Positions 5,381 through 11,676 of a stretch of DNA of 11,803 bases are shown piece after piece. Each line of letters starts with the position of its first letter. Position 1 is the first letter of the stretch. The notes beneath the pieces are model-generated. The model did no database searches. It saw only the letters and a list, made by a program, of their open reading frames with translations, and was not told the DNA's origin. Origin of the DNA: Methanomicrobiales archaeon. GTDB taxonomy: Archaea; Halobacteriota; Methanomicrobia; Methanomicrobiales; Methanoculleaceae. The stretch is from NCBI GenBank assembly GCA_012521035.1, contig JAAYND010000154.1, positions 1 to 11,803 of the forward strand, in the 5' to 3' direction. The position numbers and the translations under genes are program-made.

Positions 5381-7450
5381 TCACTGCACCCCCGTGATCT
5401 TCTCGACAGCAACCGCACTGTGTTTCAACTCCGGCATCTTGGAGAGCGGATCGAGAGCGGTGTTTGTCAGCTGGTTCACCGATCCAGCCCCGCCGAAGTG
5501 CATCGTCATCATCAGCACTCCCGGCGCGACCTCATCGGTCACTCTGGCAACGGCCTCGGCCTCACCACGCCGGCCACGGAGCTTGATCTTCTCTCCGTTC
5601 TGGATCTTGAGCCGTGCAGCATCCTCTTCGTTGATCTGCACATAGGCTTCAGGCACCTCATAGTGGAGGACCTCGGCCCGTCCGGTCTGGGTCCGGGTGT
5701 GGTAGTGGAAGATCAGACGTCCGGTCATCAGGGTGAACGGATACTCAGCGTCAGCGACCTCTGCAGGCGGCCGGTGCTCGAGACCGAAGAAATGCCCGAG
5801 GCCGTCAGCAGACGAGAACTTCTCGCGGTGCAGGATCGGGGTTCCCGGGTGTTCCAGGGTCGGGCAGGGCCAGTGGAGCGCCTCAGGCTTCTCGATCCTC
5901 TCGTAGGATATGCCGGCCATCGACGGGGTGACCCGGCGCATGTCGTCCCAGATATCCTCCGGGGAGTTGAAGTCGAACCCGTTGAGTCCGAGCTTGTGAG
6001 CGAGGTCGACAAAGATCTGCCAGTCCTCCTTTGCGTCGCCCGGTGGCTCGACGGCCTTGCGGACACGGTTGACACGCCGCTCACCGCTGGTGAACGTTCC
6101 GTCCTTCTCGGCGAATGAGGCGCCGGGGAGGATGACGTCTGCGTACTTGGCGGTCTCGGTCATGAAGAGATCCTGCACGACCAGGAAGTCCAGCTTCTCA
6201 AGTGAGCGCATAACGTGGTTCGAGTCGGGGTAGGAGACGACCGGGTTTAATGCGAATATATACATCGCCTTGATCGGGTCGCCGCACTGGGTGATCTGCT
6301 CTGTCAGGGTCACACCGTACTCGCTCGGAAGCCCGGTGACGCCCCAGAGTTCCTCCATCCGCGCCCGGGTAGCGTCGTCCTCACACTTCTGGTAGCCGGA
6401 GTAGACGTTCGGGTATGCGCCCATGTCGCAGGCGCCCTGGACGTTGTTCTGGCCACGGAGCGGGTTGACACCGACTCCCGGTCTCCCCACGTTGCCGGTG
6501 AGCATCGAGAGGTTTCCAAGAGACCTGACGTTGTCAGTTCCGGTCGTGAGCTCGGTGATGCCGAGACAGTAGATGATCACTGCGTTGTCGGCACTGGCGT
6601 ACATCTTCGCGATCTCTTTGACCCTCTCTGTGGGTACACCGGTGATCGACTCGACATCCGCGTACTTCTCCACGGTCGCCTTCAGCTCATCAAAGCCCGT
6701 GGTCCGGTTCTTGATGAACTCCTTGTCATGGAGATCCTGCTGGATGATCCAGTACATGATCGAGTTGATCAGGGCGATGTTCGTCGAGGGGTTGTAGCGG
6801 ACGTAGTGGTCGGCCAGGCGCGCCGTGGGCGTGAAACGCGGGTCGCAGACGATGATCGTCTTTCCTGCCTTCTTCGCCTGGAGAACCCGGCGGGCAGCGA
6901 GCGGGTGCGCCTCGACACTGTTTGCGCCGATCATGAAGATGAGGTCAGCGTTTAAGACATCCTCGAAGGGGTTCGTCGCGGCACCGGAGCCGAACGAGAG
7001 CGAGAGACCTGCGACGGATGGCCCGTGGCAGATGCGCGCGCAGTTGTCGACGTTGTTCGTCTTGAAGGCCACACGCGCGAGTTTCTGCATGATATAGCAC
7101 TCTTCGTTCGGTGTCCGGCACGAGACCTGGAACCCGAGCGCCTTTGGCCCGTACTTCTCATAGATCTCCGTGAACTTCGAGGCGATCAGGTCATAGGCCT
7201 CGTCCCAGGACGCTTCTTCAAACTTGCCGTTCTTCTTTATGAGGGGCTTTGTCAGCCGGTCGGGGCTCTGCACGAACTCCCAGCAGGTTGCTCCCTTTGG
7301 ACAGAGTTTTCCCTCGTTTATCGGGCTTCTCTTGTAGGGTTCTACGCCTACAAGTTTGCCGTCGTTCACCACAAGGTTAAGACCACACCCTACACCGCAG
7401 TATGGGCAGGTTGTGGGAACGTAACGTAACTTTCCATTGGTTTCTGTCAT
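5381..7450 (-). CDS. fdhA: Formate dehydrogenase alpha (catalytic) subunit FdhA
   Basis: FdhA (689 residues) is the Mo/W bis-pterin subunit that oxidises formate to CO2 and can run in reverse. The N-terminal [4Fe-4S] ligands are Cys15, Cys18, Cys22 and Cys50, followed by Lys52, which relays electrons between cluster and pterin in this family. NCARICHGPSVAG contains the metal ligand Cys141 and His142: this is a cysteine enzyme, where E. coli FdhH has selenocysteine. Dinucleotide-binding segments (IFMIGANSVEAHP, VCDPRFTPTARLADHY) and the C-terminal molybdopterin-binding barrel (FTLMTGRLIFHYHTRTQTGR) are complete. There is no Tat signal, so it is cytoplasmic, and the length matches archaeal FdhA. 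It is the first gene of fdhAB with a Shine-Dalgarno GGGAG eight bases before the ATG. No formate transporter gene fdhC is next to it. Confidence 0.97.
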   Translation of the reverse strand: MTETNGKLRYVPTTCPYCGVGCGLNLVVNDGKLVGVEPYKRSPINEGKLCPKGATCWEFVQSPDRLTKPLIKKNGKFEEASWDEAYDLIASKFTEIYEKYGPKALGFQVSCRTPNEECYIMQKLARVAFKTNNVDNCARICHGPSVAGLSLSFGSGAATNPFEDVLNADLIFMIGANSVEAHPLAARRVLQAKKAGKTIIVCDPRFTPTARLADHYVRYNPSTNIALINSIMYWIIQQDLHDKEFIKNRTTGFDELKATVEKYADVESITGVPTERVKEIAKMYASADNAVIIYCLGITELTTGTDNVRSLGNLSMLTGNVGRPGVGVNPLRGQNNVQGACDMGAYPNVYSGYQKCEDDATRARMEELWGVTGLPSEYGVTLTEQITQCGDPIKAMYIFALNPVVSYPDSNHVMRSLEKLDFLVVQDLFMTETAKYADVILPGASFAEKDGTFTSGERRVNRVRKAVEPPGDAKEDWQIFVDLAHKLGLNGFDFNSPEDIWDDMRRVTPSMAGISYERIEKPEALHWPCPTLEHPGTPILHREKFSSADGLGHFFGLEHRPPAEVADAEYPFTLMTGRLIFHYHTRTQTGRAEVLHYEVPEAYVQINEEDAARLKIQNGEKIKLRGRRGEAEAVARVTDEVAPGVLMMTMHFGGAGSVNQLTNTALDPLSKMPELKHSAVAVEKITGVQ

Positions 7451-7458
7451 TCAACATT

Positions 7459-7463
7459 CTCCC
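7459..7463 (-). promoter_or_regulatory. Ribosome binding site of fdhA
   Basis: On the minus strand GGGAG lies eight bases before the ATG at 7450. It matches the 3' end of archaeal 16S rRNA and confirms this start. Several other genes in the window lack such a site. Confidence 0.75.
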
Positions 7464-7494
7464 GATTGTTGCATTCAACGTCGGTTGCCAAGCA

Positions 7495-7509
7495 TGTCCG
7501 GAAAGGACA
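7495..7509 (-). promoter_or_regulatory. Short inverted repeat in the fdhA leader
   Basis: TGTCC-N5-GGACA (5-bp arms) falls in the predicted untranslated leader of fdhAB, about 45-60 bases before the ATG. It may form a small RNA hairpin or a DNA operator; the short arms make chance occurrence possible. Confidence 0.3.
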
Positions 7510-7531
7510 GACATACTTACACTAGTTTACT

Positions 7532-7550
7532 CTACTAAGTAGTATATAAA
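7532..7550 (-). promoter_or_regulatory. fdhAB promoter TATA box with adjacent palindrome
   Basis: On the minus strand TTTATATACT (7550-7541) is the best TATA box in the window, set in an A/T-rich block (7540-7570). It predicts a start near 7519 and a leader of about 70 nt, long enough to hold the visible ribosome site. A perfect 5-bp palindrome, CTACT-A-AGTAG (7532-7542), overlaps the downstream edge of the TATA box, where a bound repressor would block the initiation complex. Confidence 0.65.
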
Positions 7551-7770
7551 TTTAAACAAATCATTTTAACATTCGGTCTTTCTTTACCAAGTATAATTGA
7601 TCTCAAATTCCACCACCGTTGCAGCAAAATCTGGAGATATTGGTTTTTAGATCATTCCGGCCGCATATTGAACGGCGAGCGGCGAGGAATCCAGAGGGTC
7701 CATTTAAATAAATCTGGTGCGGTTGACCAATCCAAAACGTTTACAAACAACCCTGGCTAAATAATACTCC

Positions 7771-8412
7771 GTGCAACCAAGACTGAATCATACACCGGAC
7801 GATATCGAAGCCAGGCTCATAGCAAAAGGCTCTGATCCGGAGCTCATAGATGATTTCCGGAGATGTATCGACTTTCACACATTCGCAGCTCCCGGACTCC
7901 TGATCGGGGTCTTTATGGTGGACTATGCCCTGGAACTCCTGGATCCTCCCGCTGGTGAGAAGATCTACGCTGTCTGCGAGACCACAAGGTGTCTGCCTGA
8001 CGCCCTGCAGGTGGTCGCCAGCTGCACGATCGGTAACGGTCGCCTCCGGGTCTTCCCCATAGGGAAGTTTGCCATCACCATGAACCGGCAGGCCGAGACG
8101 CCGCAGATCGATGGGATCCGGGTCTTCGTCGATGGTGAGAAGATCGGCAGGTATCCGACGTTCGCCCTCTGGTACACAAAGGATCCGCTCTTCGACCCGA
8201 GGACGCGGGGCACCGCGCTCATCGATGAGCTCATCGATGCCGGGCGTGACATCCTCTCGTACGAGTGGGTGCGGGTGAAGGTACCGCGAAAAGAACCCTG
8301 GAGATCCGCTGTCTGCTCAATATGCAGTGAGATGGTTCCTGATAACCTGCTCGTAGATGGGGTCTGTGCCGACTGTCGGGCGCAGTCGTACTTTGAGAAG
8401 ACTGCGTACTGA
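7771..8412 (+). CDS. FmdE-family protein with C-terminal zinc ribbon
   Basis: This 213-residue protein resembles the FmdE family, named after a protein of the molybdenum formylmethanofuran dehydrogenase operon whose biochemical role is unclear. Residues about 25-125 match the family fold: DFHTFAAPGLLIGVFMVDYALELL, then CETTRCLPDALQ, SCTIGNGRLRV and GKFAITM. The usual HGHxCPG motif is degenerate here: His36 and PG are kept, but the second His and the Cys are lost. Asp77 and Cys85 are retained. A C-terminal zinc ribbon uses Cys182-x2-Cys185 and Cys199-x2-Cys202, as in several FmdE proteins. The start is a GTG with no Shine-Dalgarno site, so it is less certain. It is divergent from fdhAB and 61 bp upstream of a second FmdE-containing gene, so a link to formate or CO2 metabolism is likely but inferred. 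Confidence 0.82.
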   Translation: MQPRLNHTPDDIEARLIAKGSDPELIDDFRRCIDFHTFAAPGLLIGVFMVDYALELLDPPAGEKIYAVCETTRCLPDALQVVASCTIGNGRLRVFPIGKFAITMNRQAETPQIDGIRVFVDGEKIGRYPTFALWYTKDPLFDPRTRGTALIDELIDAGRDILSYEWVRVKVPRKEPWRSAVCSICSEMVPDNLLVDGVCADCRAQSYFEKTAY

Positions 8413-8430
8413 AAGGGCGATTCCTCAGTA

Positions 8431-8454
8431 CGGGAAGAATATATCTTTATCCCG
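8431..8454 (+). promoter_or_regulatory. TATA region inside an inverted repeat, before the TsaA-FmdE gene
   Basis: CGGGA (8431-8435) and TCCCG (8450-8454) form an inverted repeat that encloses AATATATC and TTTATC, both TATA-like. These lie about 26-33 bp before the ATG at 8474, so the transcript would be leaderless or nearly so. The arrangement could be a promoter with an operator. Confidence 0.45.
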
Positions 8455-8473
8455 TCACCTGCGAGTATAGCGC

Positions 8474-9274
8474 ATGGAACTCTCCCCTATCGGGATTGTG
8501 CGATCACGTCTCTGTTCACGGAGCGATATGCCGGTTCAGGGTATCGCGGCTGAGATCGAGATCTTCCCTGATTACGCCAGTGCTCTGTCGGGCATTGAAG
8601 AGAACTCGCATCTCATCCTGATCTGCTGGCTGCATGAGGCCGACCGGACCGTCCTTGAGGCGGTGGCGCGGAAGGTCTCCCCCGACCTCCCCCGAAAAGG
8701 CGTCTTCTCGCTCCGTTCACCGGAGAGGCCAAACCCCCTCTCCGTCTCTGTTGTGCGACTGCGTGGCATCCGGGAGGGGCGAATCCTTGAGCTCGAGAAT
8801 GTGGATGTGATCGACAACACGCCGGTTATCGACATCAAACCCTACCAGACCGGGTGGGACTGCGTCTTCTCCGCGACCGGCCATGACCGGACCGAGAAGA
8901 TCGAGAAGATGGGGCCTGATGATTACCGGGAGGGGCTCATCCGCGAAGCGGTGAACTACCACGGGGAGCTCTGCCCCGGTGCCGCGGTCGCTGTGCGGAT
9001 AGCGGAGGCCGCGACACGCATTCTCGAGCGCGACCTGCGGAACCCGGAGATCGTGGTCACGATCGGCGTAGACCCCTGCATCGCCGACGCGCTCATCGGC
9101 ATCACGGGCGCGCGGCCGGGGAACCACCGGCTGGAGTGCTCGGGAGAGAGTTGTTATATCTTTGTCTCTCCCGAAGCGACGGTGATCTTCCATCTCCGGA
9201 CCGTACCCGGGAGTGTCGATGCGGTCTTTGCGTGCGAGGAGACGACGCTCTTTGACTCTGAGATCTGCCGGTAA
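8474..9274 (+). CDS. tsaA: TsaA/TrmO-like domain fused to an FmdE-like domain
   Basis: The protein has 266 residues and two domains. Residues 1 to about 135 match the TsaA/TrmO family, whose studied members methylate N6-threonylcarbamoyladenosine at position 37 of tRNA using SAM: PIGIVRS at 5-11, GVFSLRSPERPNP at 76-88, DNTPVIDIKPY at 114-124. The family's NPIG is changed to NPLS here and DGTPV to DNTPV. Residues about 150-245 match an FmdE-like domain with its motifs intact: NYHGELCPG (His163, Cys167), DPCIADALIGITGARPGN (Cys202, Asp205) and SGESCYIF. The ATG is preceded by a TATA region and no Shine-Dalgarno site. The FmdE part may bind a metal or a cofactor. Whether the first domain modifies tRNA or has another substrate is open. 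Confidence 0.85.
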   Translation: MELSPIGIVRSRLCSRSDMPVQGIAAEIEIFPDYASALSGIEENSHLILICWLHEADRTVLEAVARKVSPDLPRKGVFSLRSPERPNPLSVSVVRLRGIREGRILELENVDVIDNTPVIDIKPYQTGWDCVFSATGHDRTEKIEKMGPDDYREGLIREAVNYHGELCPGAAVAVRIAEAATRILERDLRNPEIVVTIGVDPCIADALIGITGARPGNHRLECSGESCYIFVSPEATVIFHLRTVPGSVDAVFACEETTLFDSEICR

Positions 9275-9316
9275 GAAAGAACCGTCTTTAATGAATTACA
9301 ACAAATAATTATGCAT

Positions 9317-9341
9317 ATGCCCGGATCCTTGAATCGGGCAT
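9317..9341 (+). promoter_or_regulatory. Hairpin in the moeA leader
   Basis: ATGCCCG (9317-9323) pairs with CGGGCAT (9335-9341), and two more pairs form past a bulged G. It ends six bases before the moeA ribosome site. A/T-rich TATA candidates lie upstream at about 9286-9293 (TTTAATGA) and 9304-9311 (AATAATTA). If the first is used, the hairpin forms near the 5' end of the mRNA and could control translation; no T run follows, so it is not a typical terminator for the preceding gene. Confidence 0.45.
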
Positions 9342-9347
9342 CTTATT

Positions 9348-9353
9348 GAGGAG
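9348..9353 (+). promoter_or_regulatory. Ribosome binding site of moeA
   Basis: GAGGAG lies four bases before the ATG at 9358. This decides the start: an in-frame TTG at 9346 would put the ribosome site inside the coding region. Confidence 0.8.
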
Positions 9354-9357
9354 TACT

Positions 9358-11157
9358 ATGTCACGCCGTTACCTGAACCTCACCCCGCTCCCCGATGCGC
9401 TCGCAGCCATGCGACGGGCGTTTCCACCCCTGAACCATACCGAGACCGTGCCGTTACGCCTGTCTGTCGGCAGGGTGACCGCTGAACCGCTATACGCAGA
9501 GTACTCGATCCCTCAGGCTGATATCGCGACGTTCGATGGGTACGCTGTCAGGAGCGAGGATACCCTGGGGGCGCAGGATCAACAACCGCTGCCTCTCACG
9601 AGGTCTGCCCGCATCAACACCGGCGAGATACTCCCTCCCTCGTTTGATGCCGTGGTCATGGTCGAGGATACCTGGGACGAGGGTGGCGAGATCTGGATCA
9701 GGAAGTCGGCCGCGCCCTGGCAGCATGTCAGGCACGCCGGCGAGGATATCAGGGCGGGAGAGCTCATCCTCCCGAAAGGTCACCAGATCCGGCCGTTTGA
9801 TACAGGCGCGCTCGCCACATACGGCATAACCCGGCTGGGGGTGCGGTCGGTCAGGGTCGGGATCATACCGACGGGGAGCGATCTTGTGCCGCCCGGTGTG
9901 GTGCCCGCGCCCGGCCAGACCGTCGAGACGAACACCCTCATGGCGGAGGCCTACCTCACCCGGATGGGTGCGACCTGCCACCGCTATGAGATCGTCCCGG
10001 ACGATCCGGACCTGATCCGGGAGGCGCTTCTCGGCGCAGTCGCGGAGAACGATCTCATCATCCTCTCGGCGGGGTCGTCTGCCGGCTCACGGGATTACTC
10101 TTCGGACGTTGTCGGCGCGCTCGGCGAGATCATCTTCCATGGCATCGCGGTCAGACCCGGAAAGCCGGTGTTGCTTGCGCGGATCGATGGTAAACCGGTT
10201 CTCGGTATGCCCGGCTACCCCGTCGCTGCACAGACCATCCTCCGGGAGGTCGTCGGGGAACTGCTCCACTGGTGGGGGCTCTCCCCCATACAGGGTGAGC
10301 AACTGGATGTCCGGTTGTCGCGAAAATTGACGTCCGATATCGGGTTTGATGAGTTCATCCCGGTCTCCGTCGGCCGGGTGGATGGCACCTGCTGGGCGAC
10401 GCCGCATCCCCGGGGGGGCGGTATCCAGATGGCGGTCGTCCGGGCGAACGGCTACCTCCATGTCCCGGCCGGGCAGGAGGGGATAGGCGCGGGCGAGGAG
10501 GTGCGCGTCCGACTCACCGTCCCGCCGGAGAGGATCGCGCATACGCTCATCTGCACCGGTACGCGCTACCCCGCCCTGAACGAACTCGGAAACTGCCTCT
10601 CTGATACAGGCTACCTGCTCCACTGCTGCAACGCATCGACGATGGGGGCGGTGCTTGCCCTGCGGGCGAAGGCCTGCCACGCCGCCTCTGTCTGTATCCC
10701 GGAGACTGAGTCGGCCTGGGATGATCAGGTGCTCCGCTACCTCCCCGGGGTGGACCTCCTGCGGGTGCAGGTAGCACGGGCGGAGCTCGGGATCGCATCG
10801 AGGGAGGCGCCTGATGCCGGCGCCGTGGAGTCACTCCGGTTCGTCAACCGCCCGAAGGGTTCTGCGGCACGGGTCTTCCTGGATGCCTGGCTGGAGGAGC
10901 AGGGGGTCGATCCCGCCCGGATCGCCGGCTACGACCACGAGGTCAGGACGTCCGGAGCAGTCGCGGCCGCTATCGAGAACGGGTTTGCGGATGCCGGCGT
11001 CTGCCCGGCCGATACGGCCCGGAAGGCGGGGCTCCGGTTCATCCCGCTCGGGTATGAGACGTGCGATCTCCTGGTCCGGGAGGAGCTCGCCGGGGATGAT
11101 GGCGTCGCAGACCTCATCCGGGCCGCGCAGTCACCGGAGTTCCAGGAGCGGTCCTGA
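9358..11157 (+). CDS. moeA: Molybdopterin molybdenumtransferase MoeA with C-terminal PBP-like domain
   Basis: MoeA (599 residues from 9358) inserts molybdate, or tungstate, into adenylylated molybdopterin in the cytoplasm, the last common step of cofactor synthesis. Residues 1 to about 390 are MoeA: ATFDGYAV with Asp60, INTGEILPP with Thr88, GIIPTGSDLV (168-177), NTLMAEAYLTRMGA (192-205), LSAGSSAGSRDY (236-247), RPGKPVLLA (266-274) and GMPGYPV (283-289). From about 395 to 599 a second domain resembles a periplasmic substrate-binding protein (LICTGTRYPALNEL, LRFVNRPKGSAARVFLD, AAIENGFADAGVCPADTA), a common archaeal MoeA fusion that may hold the oxyanion or sense it. There is no signal peptide, so it is cytoplasmic. 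It supplies the cofactor for the adjacent FdhA. Bacterial MoeA is only about 410 residues long. Confidence 0.95.
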   Translation: MSRRYLNLTPLPDALAAMRRAFPPLNHTETVPLRLSVGRVTAEPLYAEYSIPQADIATFDGYAVRSEDTLGAQDQQPLPLTRSARINTGEILPPSFDAVVMVEDTWDEGGEIWIRKSAAPWQHVRHAGEDIRAGELILPKGHQIRPFDTGALATYGITRLGVRSVRVGIIPTGSDLVPPGVVPAPGQTVETNTLMAEAYLTRMGATCHRYEIVPDDPDLIREALLGAVAENDLIILSAGSSAGSRDYSSDVVGALGEIIFHGIAVRPGKPVLLARIDGKPVLGMPGYPVAAQTILREVVGELLHWWGLSPIQGEQLDVRLSRKLTSDIGFDEFIPVSVGRVDGTCWATPHPRGGGIQMAVVRANGYLHVPAGQEGIGAGEEVRVRLTVPPERIAHTLICTGTRYPALNELGNCLSDTGYLLHCCNASTMGAVLALRAKACHAASVCIPETESAWDDQVLRYLPGVDLLRVQVARAELGIASREAPDAGAVESLRFVNRPKGSAARVFLDAWLEEQGVDPARIAGYDHEVRTSGAVAAAIENGFADAGVCPADTARKAGLRFIPLGYETCDLLVREELAGDDGVADLIRAAQSPEFQERS

Positions 11158-11181
11158 AGAGATAGGGCGAGGGCCGGATAG

Positions 11182-11190
11182 AGATTTACC
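11182..11190 (+). promoter_or_regulatory. Weak TATA-like box for the SnoaL-like gene
   Basis: AGATTTACC is centred about 27 bp before the ATG at 11213, the distance expected for a leaderless archaeal transcript. No Shine-Dalgarno site is seen. The match to a TATA box is poor. Confidence 0.3.
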
Positions 11191-11212
11191 TCCTCCTGCT
11201 CCACCACTATTC

Positions 11213-11602
11213 ATGAGAGTCAGCGAACAGACGGAGAACCAGATCATGGCGGTTCTCCAGCGGATGGCGGAAGCCGTCGCAGATAAGGATCCTGACGGCG
11301 CAACGGCGCTCCTCGATCCCGATTTTTTGTTCATCGGTCCCGGGGAGAAGGCGCTCGGAGTGAATGGGTTTTGCCGGCGTCTCGAGCGTGACTTCTCCCG
11401 CGCGGAGACCATATCGGTGAGCCTCTCCGACGTCCTCATCAGCGCCGAGGGGACGGTCGCGTGGATCGTGGCCGATCTGACGTGCCGCATCGTCGCCGGC
11501 GGCACCCCGGAGGCTCACGGTGCGCGGATGACGGCGGTGCTCCGGGGGACGGGGCATACATGGATCTTTGCCCGGGTGCATATCTCCACCATGACGGCGT
11601 AA
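11213..11602 (+). CDS. SnoaL/NTF2-like (DUF4440-type) small protein
   Basis: The 129-residue protein has the pattern of the NTF2-like cone fold: an N-terminal helix pair (ENQIMAVLQRMAEAVADKDPDGATALLDPDFLFIGPG, residues 8-44), a helix containing GVNGFCRRLERDF, and four beta strands ending TWIFARVHIS. Such proteins bind small hydrophobic ligands or act as enzymes with few conserved residues; the function here is not predictable. The ATG at 11213 is chosen because the frame before it lies inside moeA out of register and reads as arginine- and serine-rich nonsense. It follows moeA by 55 bp and meets a convergent gene on its right. It is soluble, with no signal peptide. Confidence 0.8.
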   Translation: MRVSEQTENQIMAVLQRMAEAVADKDPDGATALLDPDFLFIGPGEKALGVNGFCRRLERDFSRAETISVSLSDVLISAEGTVAWIVADLTCRIVAGGTPEAHGARMTAVLRGTGHTWIFARVHISTMTA

Positions 11603-11676
11603 CCCCGTTCTGGGTGGAATACCGTTCATCTGCTCCCCTGGCCGAAGAGAGAGTTCTGGATCGCTAAAGTGAGGAT

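Larger units (their letters stand above)
7451..7770. other. Divergent intergenic region between fdhA and the FmdE-family gene
   Basis: This 320-bp A/T-rich region has no credible gene. The fdhAB promoter lies in its left part. On the right, TTTAAATA (7703-7710) and TTTACAAAC (around 7739-7748) are weak TATA candidates for the plus-strand gene; the latter is about 28 bp from its GTG. An imperfect inverted repeat (ATTCC 7654-7658 with GGAAT 7686-7690, plus inner CCGC 7661-7664 with GCGG 7679-7682) lies between the two promoters and could be a shared operator or a hairpin. Confidence 0.5.

Noticed and set aside
4366..5397. A 343-codon open frame opposite fdhB
   Set aside because: It is wholly antisense to fdhB, which has complete cofactor motifs. 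The antisense product has no recognisable domain.
5380..5418. A 13-residue longer start for FdhB
   Set aside because: It would overlap the end of fdhA, is arginine-rich, and is not expected from FrhB-family alignments. The ATG one base after the fdhA stop is the better choice.
7010..7045. Selenocysteine at the FdhA active site
   Set aside because: The codon at residue 141 is TGC (GCA on the plus strand), so the enzyme uses cysteine.
9285..9357. A known molybdenum cofactor (Moco) riboswitch before moeA
   Set aside because: The leader is short and has a single simple hairpin; the multi-stem layout of the bacterial Moco RNA motif is not seen.
10814..11212. A 133-residue N-terminal extension of the SnoaL-like protein
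   Set aside because: It lies mostly within moeA in a different frame and reads as Arg/Ser-rich out-of-frame sequence. The NTF2-like domain starts at the ATG at 11213.
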